In this document: one piece after another, positions 1-7,698 of the stretch
Layout of the letters: each line of letters begins with the position of its first letter
Position numbering within the stretch: the first letter of the stretch is position 1
Assembly (NCBI RefSeq): GCF_009601765.2
Contig: NZ_CP045699.1
Coordinates: 558,001 to 622,000, forward strand
From: Vibrio algicola
Lineage (GTDB): Bacteria; Pseudomonadota; Gammaproteobacteria; Enterobacterales; Vibrionaceae
Direction: 5' to 3'
Length of the DNA stretch: 64,000 nucleotides
Notes under the pieces: generated by a model
The model's input: only the letters and a program-made list of their open reading frames with translations
Told to the model about the DNA's origin: nothing
The model's database searches: none
Program-made: the position numbers and the translations under genes

Positions 1-1503
1 GCGTTATTGGTGGTTGATGCCGGTCAAGGGGTTGAAGCTCAAACTTTGGCTAACTGTTACACCGCGATTGAAATGGAACTGGAAGTGGTACCAATCTTAA
101 ACAAGATTGATTTACCTGCGGCCGATCCAGAACGCGTAGCAGAAGAAATTGAAGACATCGTAGGTATTGATGCGATGGAAGCGGTACGTTGTTCGGCCAA
201 AACCGGTATCGGCGTCGATCTGGTATTAGAAGAAATTGTTAAATCTATCCCCGCGCCAGAAGGTGATCCAGATGGGCCACTGCAAGCACTGATCATTGAC
301 TCATGGTTTGATAACTACTTAGGTGTAGTGTCTTTGGTTCGAATCAAAAATGGTTCACTGAAGAAAAATGACAAAATCAAAGTGATGAGCACTGGCCAAG
401 TTTGGGGAGTGGATCGCATTGGTATCTTTACACCAAAGCAAATCGATACCGATGGTTTGAACACTGGTGAAGTAGGCTGGGTAGTATGTGGTATTAAAGA
501 TATTTTAGGCGCGCCAGTGGGGGATACATTAACTCACGCTAAAGGCGGCTGTGAAACTCGTCTTCCAGGCTTTAAAAAAGTAAAACCTCAAGTCTATGCT
601 GGCTTGTTCCCGGTATCATCGGATGACTATGAAAACTTCCGTGATGCACTGGGCAAGTTAAGCTTAAACGACGCCTCATTATTTTATGAACCAGAAAGCT
701 CAGCCGCATTAGGCTTTGGTTTCCGTTGTGGTTTCCTTGGCATGTTGCACATGGAAATCATTCAAGAACGTTTAGAGCGTGAATACGATTTAGACTTGAT
801 CACAACGGCGCCAACCGTAGTGTATGAAGTGGTAAAAACCGATAAAACCATCATGTATGTTGATAGCCCTGCAAAACTGCCCGCTATTAATGATATTGAT
901 GAAATTCGTGAGCCAATTGCCCGTTGTAATATTTTAGTGCCAGCCGATTACTTAGGTAACGTGATCACTTTATGTATCGAAAAACGTGGTACTCAAGTGG
1001 ATATGGTTTACCACGGTAACCAAGTTGCCTTAACTTACGATCTGCCAATGGCGGAAGTAGTGTTGGATTTCTTCGATCGTCTAAAATCAACTTCACGCGG
1101 TTATGCATCACTGGATTACAACTTCCAACGTTACCAGTTATCAAGCATGGTACGAGTGGATGTATTGCTTAATGGCGATACGGTTGATGCACTGGCGATC
1201 ATTACTCACAAAGACAACTCACAAAATCGTGGTCGTCAATTAGTTGAGAAAATGAAAGAATTTATCCCTCGTCAAATGTTTGATATTGCGATTCAAGCGG
1301 CGATTGGTAACCACATTATTGCCCGTTCTACCGTGAAACAATTGCGTAAAAACGTAATCGCAAAATGTTATGGCGGCGATGTGAGTCGTAAGAAAAAGCT
1401 ATTGAAGAAACAAAAAGAAGGTAAAAAACGCATGAAGCAGATTGGTAATGTTGAATTACCACAAGAAGCGTTCCTTGCGATCCTTCATGTTGGTAAAGAT
1501 TAA
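1..1503 (+). CDS. lepA: Elongation factor 4 (LepA), 5'-truncated by window
   Basis: LepA/EF4 is a ribosome-associated translational GTPase that remodels stalled or mistranslocated ribosomes. The reading frame is open from base 1 and gives 500 codons. By comparison with the roughly 597-residue family, about 97 N-terminal residues, including the P-loop, lie outside the window. Visible are the G4 motif NKID near the start, the domain II region ([15 protein letters not shown]), the domain III stretch [18 protein letters not shown], and the EF4-specific basic C-terminus ([19 protein letters not shown]). A terminator-like hairpin follows, so lepB probably also has its own promoter. Identity is certain; the true start is not visible. 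Confidence 0.98.
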   Translation, partial: ALLVVDAGQGVEAQTLANCYTAIEMELEVVPILNKIDLPAADPERVAEEIEDIVGIDAMEAVRCSAKTGIGVDLVLEEIVKSIPAPEGDPDGPLQALIIDSWFDNYLGVVSLVRIKNGSLKKNDKIKVMSTGQVWGVDRIGIFTPKQIDTDGLNTGEVGWVVCGIKDILGAPVGDTLTHAKGGCETRLPGFKKVKPQVYAGLFPVSSDDYENFRDALGKLSLNDASLFYEPESSAALGFGFRCGFLGMLHMEIIQERLEREYDLDLITTAPTVVYEVVKTDKTIMYVDSPAKLPAINDIDEIREPIARCNILVPADYLGNVITLCIEKRGTQVDMVYHGNQVALTYDLPMAEVVLDFFDRLKSTSRGYASLDYNFQRYQLSSMVRVDVLLNGDTVDALAIITHKDNSQNRGRQLVEKMKEFIPRQMFDIAIQAAIGNHIIARSTVKQLRKNVIAKCYGGDVSRKKKLLKKQKEGKKRMKQIGNVELPQEAFLAILHVGKD

Positions 1504-1563
1504 TTTTCCAAGCATTGATGTTAGCAAAGCTTGGGTCTGACAATATCTTTACTCGATAACCAG

Positions 1564-1600
1564 AAGTGAAAGAGTGCGCTCTTTCACTTTGCTTGTTTTT
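1564..1600 (+). terminator. Rho-independent terminator after lepA
   Basis: A perfect 11-bp stem (1564-1574 with 1579-1589, arm AAGTGAAAGAG) with a 4-nt loop is followed by a T-rich tract. It lies between lepA and lepB and would end or attenuate lepA transcription. Confidence 0.8.
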
Positions 1601-1650
1601 GAACAGCCTAGTTTTTCACTGTTCTTATTAGAAAATTATAGGGAAGCCAA

Positions 1651-2550
1651 ATGGCGAATACATTTTCATTGATTTTAGTACTTGTGACCATTGTTACCGG
1701 TATTGTGTGGGCATTTGAAAAATTGGTGTGGGCGAAAAAACGTCAACAAGCCGTGGCTGATATTGAAACCAAAACCAATGAACCATTACCGAAAGAAGTG
1801 GTGGCAAAGGTCAATCGCCAACCTTGGTGGGTCGAGAACAGTGTGTCTATCTTCCCTGTGATCGCGTTTGTTTTGATCTTGCGTAGCTTTATCTACGAAC
1901 CATTTCAAATACCGTCAGGCTCGATGATGCCAACCTTATTGGTCGGTGATTTTATCTTAGTTGAAAAATTTGCTTACGGGCTTAAAGATCCAGTATTTCA
2001 ATCGAAAATTGTTGAAACTGGTGAGCCAAAGCGTGGGGATATTATCGTATTCCGTTACCCACCACAGCCAAATATTGACTACATTAAACGTCTTGTTGGC
2101 ATGCCTGGCGATACGATCCGCTATACTGAAGATAAACAAGTGTGTGTTCAGTCGCCTGGCAGTCAAGAATGTAAGCCAGTGCCACGCTCTGATGTGAAAA
2201 AAAGTGACTTCTTCCAAGATGGTGTTCCGCTGATCCAAGCGAAAGAACAACTTGGCGATGTCGCGCATAGTATTTTAATTAGCCCTGTTCGACGCGATAA
2301 CGTGGCGGCTTACCAGCCAAGACCTTATCAAGCAGAATGGGTCGTGCCTCAAGGCGAGTACTTTATGATGGGTGATAACCGTGATAACAGTGCAGACAGT
2401 CGCTATTGGGGATTTGTACCGGAAGCCAATCTAGTCGGAAAAGCAGTAGCGATTTGGATTAGCTTTGAATTTGATCGTGATGCGGATAGCGTATTACCTT
2501 CGTGGATCCCATCCGGCGTGCGATTTAATCGTATCGGCGGCTTAATATAA
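1651..2550 (+). CDS. lepB: Signal peptidase I
   Basis: This inner-membrane serine protease cleaves signal peptides from Sec and Tat exported proteins. It has 299 residues (E. coli 324). An N-terminal membrane segment lies at about residues 5-25 and a second at about 65-82. The catalytic serine is in IPSGSMMPTL (Ser91 counted from Met) and the general-base lysine in YIKRLVGMPGD (Lys146), matching E. coli Ser90/Lys145 in mature numbering. The box E motif GDNRDNSADSR lies near residue 245. It starts at ATG after AGGGAAGCC. It is followed 10 nt later by rnc, so lepB-rnc-era form a probable operon. Confidence 0.97.
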   Translation: MANTFSLILVLVTIVTGIVWAFEKLVWAKKRQQAVADIETKTNEPLPKEVVAKVNRQPWWVENSVSIFPVIAFVLILRSFIYEPFQIPSGSMMPTLLVGDFILVEKFAYGLKDPVFQSKIVETGEPKRGDIIVFRYPPQPNIDYIKRLVGMPGDTIRYTEDKQVCVQSPGSQECKPVPRSDVKKSDFFQDGVPLIQAKEQLGDVAHSILISPVRRDNVAAYQPRPYQAEWVVPQGEYFMMGDNRDNSADSRYWGFVPEANLVGKAVAIWISFEFDRDADSVLPSWIPSGVRFNRIGGLI

Positions 2551-2560
2551 TTGAGAGAGC

Positions 2561-3241
2561 ATGAATTCTCAGATACCTAAGTTAGAAAAGAAGATCGGTT
2601 ATAGCTTTAATAGCGCCGATCGTCTTAACCTCGCACTGACTCACCGCAGTGCGAATAGCAAACATAATGAACGTTTAGAGTTTTTGGGCGATTCAATTTT
2701 AAGTTTTGTCATTGCTGATGAGTTGTATCATCGCTTCCCTAAAATTAATGAAGGGGATATGAGCCGCATGCGCGCGACATTGGTTCGCGGTCAAACGTTA
2801 GCGGAGCTTGGACGTGAGTTTGAGCTAGGAGACTACTTAAAATTAGGTCCAGGCGAATTGAAAAGTGGCGGTTTCCGTCGTGATTCAATCCTTGCTGATG
2901 CCGTTGAAGCCATCATCGGTGCTTGCTACCTCGACAGTGATGTTGAAGTGGTGCGTGGCGTGGTATTAAATTGGTATCAATCGCGTTTGGAAGCCATTAA
3001 ACCGGGTATTTCACAAAAAGATCCTAAAACTCAATTGCAGGAATTTCTGCAAGGTCGTCGCAAACCTTTACCGCTTTACACAGTGGAAAAAATTAAAGGC
3101 GAAGCGCATAACCAAGAGTTTACTGTTTCATGTGACATTACCGGTGTTGCCAATCCTGTCGTCGGAAAAGGCACCAGTCGCCGTAAAGCGGAGCAGTCTG
3201 CAGCGGAACTTGCGTTAGGAGTACTGACCAATGACAAATAA
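2561..3241 (+). CDS. rnc: Ribonuclease III
   Basis: RNase III cleaves double-stranded RNA in rRNA precursors and regulatory RNAs. The 226-residue product has the signature [13 protein letters not shown] (metal-binding Glu/Asp) around residues 36-48, the second acidic cluster [13 protein letters not shown] near residue 115, and a C-terminal dsRNA-binding domain ending in the [14 protein letters not shown] helix. The ATG follows a GAGAGAGC ribosome site. Its 3' end overlaps the era start by 11 nt, which points to translational coupling as in the conserved rnc-era pair. Confidence 0.97.
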   Translation: MNSQIPKLEKKIGYSFNSADRLNLALTHRSANSKHNERLEFLGDSILSFVIADELYHRFPKINEGDMSRMRATLVRGQTLAELGREFELGDYLKLGPGELKSGGFRRDSILADAVEAIIGACYLDSDVEVVRGVVLNWYQSRLEAIKPGISQKDPKTQLQEFLQGRRKPLPLYTVEKIKGEAHNQEFTVSCDITGVANPVVGKGTSRRKAEQSAAELALGVLTNDK

Positions 3242-4259
3242 GAAAGATCAACAGAACGATCAAATTGATGCCCAAGATAATGAGCAACCAGAGTTTGATC
3301 TTGATGCCTATTTTGCTGGCGAAGCACAACCTTCTCAAGTTGAAGCCACCATTGATGAGAGTGAACAACATTGTGGTTTTATTGCCATCGTTGGTCGCCC
3401 GAATGTCGGTAAATCAACTTTACTGAATCATTTATTAGGTCAGAAGCTTTCGATCACTTCGCGTAAGCCTCAGACCACTCGTCACCGCATCATGGGTGTC
3501 GATACTGAAGGTGCTTTTCAGGCGATTTATATTGATACTCCTGGGCTTCATATTGAAGAAAAACGCGCAATCAACCGCCTAATGAACCGTGCGGCCAACA
3601 GTTCTTTAAGTGATGTAAACTTAGTATTATTCTTAGTGGATGGTACTCAGTGGACACCGGATGATGAAATGGTATTAAACAAATTGCGTACAGCCAATTT
3701 CCCAACCATTTTATTAATCAACAAAGTCGATAATGTCAAAGATCGCACGCACGTTATGACTCACATGCAACAATTGTCTGAAAAAATGGATTTTGTCGAT
3801 ATCATTCCAATTTCAGCTAAGCATGGTCGTAACACTGATGCGATTCGCCAACGTGTTCGCGAAGCTCTGCCACAAGCGGTTCATCATTTCCCAGAAGAGT
3901 ATGTGACCGATCGTTCTCAGCGCTTTATGGCATCGGAAATCATTCGTGAAAAGCTAATGCGTTTTACGGGTGAAGAACTGCCTTACTCGGTTACGGTTGA
4001 AATTGAACGTTTTGATTACAACCCAGATACCGATGGTTTCCATATCAATGCCTTAATTTTGGTCGAACGTCTTGGCCAGAAGAAAATGGTAGTCGGCTCT
4101 GGTGGTGAAAAAATCAAAACCATCGGCCGTGAAGCTCGCCTAGATATGGAAGAGTTATTTGACCGTAAAGTGTATTTAGAAACTTGGGTTAAAGTGAAGT
4201 CAGGTTGGGCGGATGATGAACGAGCACTACGTTCACTTGGTTACATTGATGACTTATAA
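3231..4259 (+). CDS. era: GTPase Era
   Basis: Era is an essential GTPase that binds the 3' end of 16S rRNA during 30S maturation. The G1 motif GRPNVGKST starts near residue 55, G3 is DTPG, G4 is NKVD, and a C-terminal KH domain contains the [18 protein letters not shown]-binding loop. The 342-residue product is longer than the roughly 300-residue E. coli protein because of an acidic, low-complexity N-terminal extension of about 46 residues before HCGFIAIVG. The ATG at 3231 lies inside rnc; a later start is possible but no in-frame Met occurs close to the GTPase core, so the extension is probably real. Confidence 0.96.
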   Translation: MTNKKDQQNDQIDAQDNEQPEFDLDAYFAGEAQPSQVEATIDESEQHCGFIAIVGRPNVGKSTLLNHLLGQKLSITSRKPQTTRHRIMGVDTEGAFQAIYIDTPGLHIEEKRAINRLMNRAANSSLSDVNLVLFLVDGTQWTPDDEMVLNKLRTANFPTILLINKVDNVKDRTHVMTHMQQLSEKMDFVDIIPISAKHGRNTDAIRQRVREALPQAVHHFPEEYVTDRSQRFMASEIIREKLMRFTGEELPYSVTVEIERFDYNPDTDGFHINALILVERLGQKKMVVGSGGEKIKTIGREARLDMEELFDRKVYLETWVKVKSGWADDERALRSLGYIDDL

Positions 4260-4294
4260 GCTTTAGTCTGACAATAAAGCGAATCTTAAAAAAT

Positions 4295-4332
4295 AAAGCG
4301 ATCCTTAGTCCTAAGACAGGATCGCTTTTTTA
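4295..4332 (+). terminator. Rho-independent terminator after era
   Basis: A perfect 11-bp stem (AAAGCGATCCT at 4295-4305 with its complement at 4318-4328) is followed directly by a T run. It closes the lepB-rnc-era unit; recO starts 64 nt further on. Confidence 0.9.
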
Positions 4333-4396
4333 TTTGAACTTAGCTCATGGCTTGTGAGTTATACTCCCTCTAGTAAGTTATCACTAGGAACCGATA

Positions 4397-5110
4397 ATGT
4401 CTGACGCTTTGGGTCTTCAACGTTGTTTTGTGCTCCATCGTCGCCCTTATACTGAAACCAGCCTGATCTTGGATGTGTTCAGTGAAGAATATGGGCGGGT
4501 CAGCATTCTAGCCAAAGGCGCACGCAGTAAACGCTCTAACCTAAAAGGCGTACTGCAACCTTTTACCCCACTGTTACTCAAATGGTTTGGTAAAGGCTCG
4601 ATGCGCACGCTAAGAGAAGCGGAGGCGATCAGTCTTGGTCTGCCACTTTCTGGCATTAATCTTTACTCAGCCATGTACGTTAATGAATTAATTGCGCGAG
4701 TGATTGAAAGCGAAACCGCTTACCCAGAACTTTTCCATGATTATCTTGCGGCGTTAACTGAACTAGCACAATGTGATAACCCAGAGCCTGCCTTACGCCG
4801 TTTTGAACTCGCCTTATTATCATCGTTAGGTTACGGAGTTGATTTCCTGCATTGCGCTGGCAGTGGTGAACCTGTCTCCGATAACATGACTTATCGCTAC
4901 CGTGAACAAAAAGGCTTTATTGCGAGCGTCAGACAGGATAACTTATCCTTTCTTGGTAATGAATTAGTCGCGATCAGTGAGCGCCGCTTTTTAACCAAAT
5001 CCCAACTGCAAGCGGCAAAGCGATTTACTCGCATGGCATTAAAGCCGTATATTGGCAGTAAACCATTAAAAAGTCGGGAGCTATTTGTGATGATAGCTTC
5101 TAAGAAATAG
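4397..5110 (+). CDS. recO: DNA repair protein RecO
   Basis: RecO anneals single strands and loads RecA on SSB-coated DNA together with RecR in the RecFOR pathway. The 237-residue product begins with an OB-fold ([41 protein letters not shown] region quoted in parts: [24 protein letters not shown]) and continues with the helical C-terminal domain. The family's zinc cysteines are largely absent, as in other gammaproteobacteria. An AGGA ribosome site lies 9 nt upstream of the ATG. The gene is followed 56 nt later by pdxJ, the usual recO-pdxJ-acpS order. Confidence 0.95.
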   Translation: MSDALGLQRCFVLHRRPYTETSLILDVFSEEYGRVSILAKGARSKRSNLKGVLQPFTPLLLKWFGKGSMRTLREAEAISLGLPLSGINLYSAMYVNELIARVIESETAYPELFHDYLAALTELAQCDNPEPALRRFELALLSSLGYGVDFLHCAGSGEPVSDNMTYRYREQKGFIASVRQDNLSFLGNELVAISERRFLTKSQLQAAKRFTRMALKPYIGSKPLKSRELFVMIASKK

Positions 5111-5166
5111 TTACTATATTTGGTATTTTATTCAAGCTGAAACAGCTGATTACAAGGAATGAGAAA

Positions 5167-5898
5167 ATGAGTGAGATTTACTTAGGCGTCAATATTGATC
5201 ATATCGCAACCGTTCGTAATGCGCGTGGCACTAAGTATCCCGATCCGGTACATGCGGCTGAAATTGCCGAACGTGCAGGCGCAGATGGCATCACGATTCA
5301 TTTGCGTGAAGATCGCCGTCATATTAAAGATCGTGATGTACGCATCTTGCGAGAAACACTGCAAACCCGTATGAACCTTGAAATGGCCGTCACCGATGAA
5401 ATGGTTGAGATTGCGTTGCAAACCAAGCCAGAGTACGTGTGTTTAGTACCTGAGAAACGTGAAGAACTGACCACCGAGGGCGGTTTGGATGTGGTCGGTC
5501 AACTTGAAAAAGTGAAAGCAGCTACCCAAAAACTCACTGATGCTGGTATTAAAGTATCCCTATTTATTGATGCATCGACCAACCAAATTGATGCCGCTAA
5601 AGCCTGTGGTGCACCGTTTATTGAACTGCATACTGGCCATTATGCCGATGCTGAAACCGATAGTGAGCAACAAGCTGAATTTGAACGTATCGCGGCGGGT
5701 GCAACTTATGCACACGGTTTAGGCATTAAGGTGAATGCGGGGCATGGTCTGACTTATCAAAACGTGTCCGCCATTGCCGCGCTGCCTGAAATCTACGAAT
5801 TGAATATCGGACATTCAATTATTGGCCGTGCATTATTTGATGGCTTAGATAAAGCGGTCGCCGATATGAAAGCCGTGATGCAGCAAGCGCGCCGTTAA
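5167..5898 (+). CDS. pdxJ: Pyridoxine 5'-phosphate synthase
   Basis: PdxJ condenses 1-deoxy-D-xylulose 5-phosphate with 3-amino-1-hydroxyacetone phosphate to make pyridoxine 5'-phosphate, the last ring-forming step of the DXP-dependent vitamin B6 pathway. The 243-residue TIM barrel shows the N-terminal signature [17 protein letters not shown], the [12 protein letters not shown] loop and the phosphate-binding end [12 protein letters not shown]. An AAGGAATGAG ribosome site precedes the ATG. Only 2 nt separate its stop from acpS. Confidence 0.97.
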   Translation: MSEIYLGVNIDHIATVRNARGTKYPDPVHAAEIAERAGADGITIHLREDRRHIKDRDVRILRETLQTRMNLEMAVTDEMVEIALQTKPEYVCLVPEKREELTTEGGLDVVGQLEKVKAATQKLTDAGIKVSLFIDASTNQIDAAKACGAPFIELHTGHYADAETDSEQQAEFERIAAGATYAHGLGIKVNAGHGLTYQNVSAIAALPEIYELNIGHSIIGRALFDGLDKAVADMKAVMQQARR

Positions 5899-5900
5899 TT

Positions 5901-6281
5901 ATGGCGATTGTTGGACTCGGCACCGATGTCGCCGATATCGAACGAATTGAAAAAAGCCTTCAACGCTCTGGCGAGTCTTTCGCCGAGCGTATTTTGGTGC
6001 CATCCGAACGGGCGATATTCGATTCATTAAAGTTTCAAGCCCGTTATCTAGCCAAACGTTTTTCCGCCAAAGAAGCGGCCTCTAAAGCACTCGGCACCGG
6101 CATTGCCTGTGGCGTCAGTTTTCAAGATTTTGAAATCTGCAATGATGAGTTGGGTAAACCGGTATTAACCTTGCATGGGCAAGCAAAAAACGTGGCCGAG
6201 CAAAAAGGGGTTAAGCATATCCATTTATCGATTTCAGATGAAAAACGCTATGCGATGGCGACGGTGATTTTGGAGAGTTAA
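5901..6281 (+). CDS. acpS: Holo-[acyl-carrier-protein] synthase
   Basis: AcpS transfers 4'-phosphopantetheine from CoA to the serine of acyl carrier protein. The 126-residue protein has the magnesium-binding Asp9 in [12 protein letters not shown] and Glu58 in [12 protein letters not shown], the two invariant residues of the family. It starts 2 nt after the pdxJ stop and must be co-transcribed and probably translationally coupled with it. The operon ends here; the downstream 740 bp hold repeats and no terminator with a clear T run was seen right after the stop. Confidence 0.97.
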   Translation: MAIVGLGTDVADIERIEKSLQRSGESFAERILVPSERAIFDSLKFQARYLAKRFSAKEAASKALGTGIACGVSFQDFEICNDELGKPVLTLHGQAKNVAEQKGVKHIHLSISDEKRYAMATVILES

Positions 6282-6304
6282 GTGTTGAAATCTTGTTCTA
6301 ATGC

Positions 6305-6573
6305 GTGGAACCATAGTAGCTTATTTGAATCTTGATTTAGTGGTGAATTCATCACACAGCCTTCGGCGACCAACCTTTTTTCAACCGCCAAAAAAGGTGG
6401 TAAAAAGGCCGCTGCTAGAAATTTTGTTGACCTTGGTTACAACACTCTACTTTGCTAACGGCTTCAACCGCACATCCATGTGCGCAAGAAGCCTCACCAA
6501 TCATCCATGATTGGGGTATCAAATAGAGCCTTTCCACCAAGCAAAATTTAGGCAGGGTTGGCGCGTTTCTGCC
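6305..6573 (+). repeat. Dispersed repeat family A, copy 1
   Basis: About 270 bp of non-coding sequence recurs at 34296-34410 (opposite strand, partial) and 44531-44916 (same strand, interrupted). The core contains a perfect hairpin CCTTTTTT / AAAAAAGG, and the tail contains short palindromes (CACATCCATGTG; AATCATCCATGATT). Small ORFs here are shared with the other copies only because the DNA is repeated. No transposase is present. Confidence 0.8.
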
Positions 6574-6610
6574 GAATAGCGATTTAGCTCTTCACTGCAT
6601 ATCAAAGCAA

Positions 6611-6693
6611 CAACCCGCCCCAGCCCTCCCTTGGCTGACAATTCAGATGTTTAACGGCAATACATCTGGTAAAGGGAGGGGGTGGTTGGGTTG
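6611..6693. repeat. Long imperfect inverted repeat
   Basis: The arms 6611-6632 (CAACCCGCCCCAGCCCTCCCTT, given here only as its CAACCC start and CCTCCCTT end) and 6672-6693 pair over about 22 positions with roughly 17 matches. A second perfect 7-bp stem (CAGATGT / ACATCTG) lies in the loop. It resembles a folded REP or MITE-like unit; there is no T run, so it is not a standard terminator. Confidence 0.6.
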
Positions 6694-6725
6694 TCGTAGC
6701 TATTTCAACGATCACCAAACAAGCT

Positions 6726-6778
6726 CTTCCCCTTGATTGATATGGTCAATTGATAATGATAATCAATAGAAGGGGAAG
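6726..6778. repeat. Hairpin with Fur-box-like loop sequence
   Basis: A 9-bp stem (CTTCCCCTT 6726-6734 with AAGGGGAAG 6770-6778) is extended by GATTGAT / ATCAAT. The loop side at 6752-6770 matches 16 of 19 positions of the classic Fur consensus (starts GATAATGATAATCA). No iron-related gene lies nearby, and the nearest downstream gene is the acetyltransferase 250 bp away. Fur binding is therefore only a possibility. Confidence 0.35.
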
Positions 6779-7021
6779 TTGGATGGGGTTGCTGTTGAAA
6801 TCTCGCTTTAATTCTAAAGGTTACTCACTGTAATAATTGGCTCCCTAAATCCAGTTCTCGCTTTCTCCATCGCATTAAATCGAGTAAAAGCTTTAAAAAA
6901 GCTAATAATGGCGTATTTTATGACAATAATTTAATCGATTAGTAACGATCGTGTCGGAAAAATTTACTGGTTTACCCTCGTTTCTTGCTAATACACTGTT
7001 ATGTAACAGGAGGCAGATGGT

Positions 7022-7540
7022 ATGAAGATCGAAACTAAACGTTTGAAAATGGAAGTAATTACAGAAAACGATTGGGCGTTATTTTTACAACTACATTCTA
7101 ATCCTGAAGTTATTTCACTGTGCTTCGATAAACCAGATGTTGAGGTCGTCAGAGATAAATTTGAATCCCGATTAGTGCCATGGAATATGGACTCCAGTTC
7201 ATGGTTATGCTTTGTTATTTTTAATAAACAATCAGGAAACGCTATTGGTATCACGGGTTTTACTGTTGAAAATAATGTTGCTGAAGTCGGTTATCTTTTA
7301 TTACCTGAATTTTATAGTAATGGCTATGGTTCTGAATCTCTTGCTGGGCTATTGGATTGGGCTGAGTCGGTTCAAGAAATTAATGCTTATAAAGCTGTGG
7401 TAACTGAAGGAAATATTGGTTCAGAGAAAGTGTTACTTAAATGTGGGTTTCAGCTTGATCGCATTATTCCAGACGCTTATGAAATTGGTGGGAAATTATT
7501 TGCGGATCATGTTTATTCTCGCGATGACAAAGTTACATAA
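7022..7540 (+). CDS. GNAT family N-acetyltransferase (RimJ/RimL-like)
   Basis: A 172-residue GNAT protein predicted to transfer an acetyl group from acetyl-CoA to an amine; its substrate is unknown. The N-terminus (ETKRLKMEVITENDW) and the acetyl-CoA loop YSNGYGSES near residue 100 fit the RimJ/RimL-like branch, as does the terminal strand pattern NIGSEKVLLKCGF. A strong AGGAGG site precedes the ATG. The gene is more AT-rich than its neighbours and stands alone between repeats and the convergent barA, which suggests an acquired gene. A role in antibiotic or protein N-terminal acetylation cannot be told from sequence. Confidence 0.85.
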   Translation: MKIETKRLKMEVITENDWALFLQLHSNPEVISLCFDKPDVEVVRDKFESRLVPWNMDSSSWLCFVIFNKQSGNAIGITGFTVENNVAEVGYLLLPEFYSNGYGSESLAGLLDWAESVQEINAYKAVVTEGNIGSEKVLLKCGFQLDRIIPDAYEIGGKLFADHVYSRDDKVT

Positions 7541-7698
7541 TAATCGCATCAACACGATTTGCTACATTCGGTATTCTAGATTTTCTTTGGGTTTACCGCA
7601 TTAAGTGGTAAATTTCGGCTTAATTTGCATAGTAGCAAACGTGTTATTGGGCACTAATCAATCTTTTACTAATTTAGTCAACTCACTTCACCATCGCA

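Noticed and set aside
6301..6510. Small ORFs inside repeat A (also at 34244 and 44541)
   Set aside because: They are shared only because the DNA is repeated, appear in different frames and strands, and have no ribosome sites.
6752..6770. Strong claim of Fur control of the GNAT gene
   Set aside because: The match is imperfect, lies in a hairpin loop and is 250 bp from the gene; kept only as a weak possibility.
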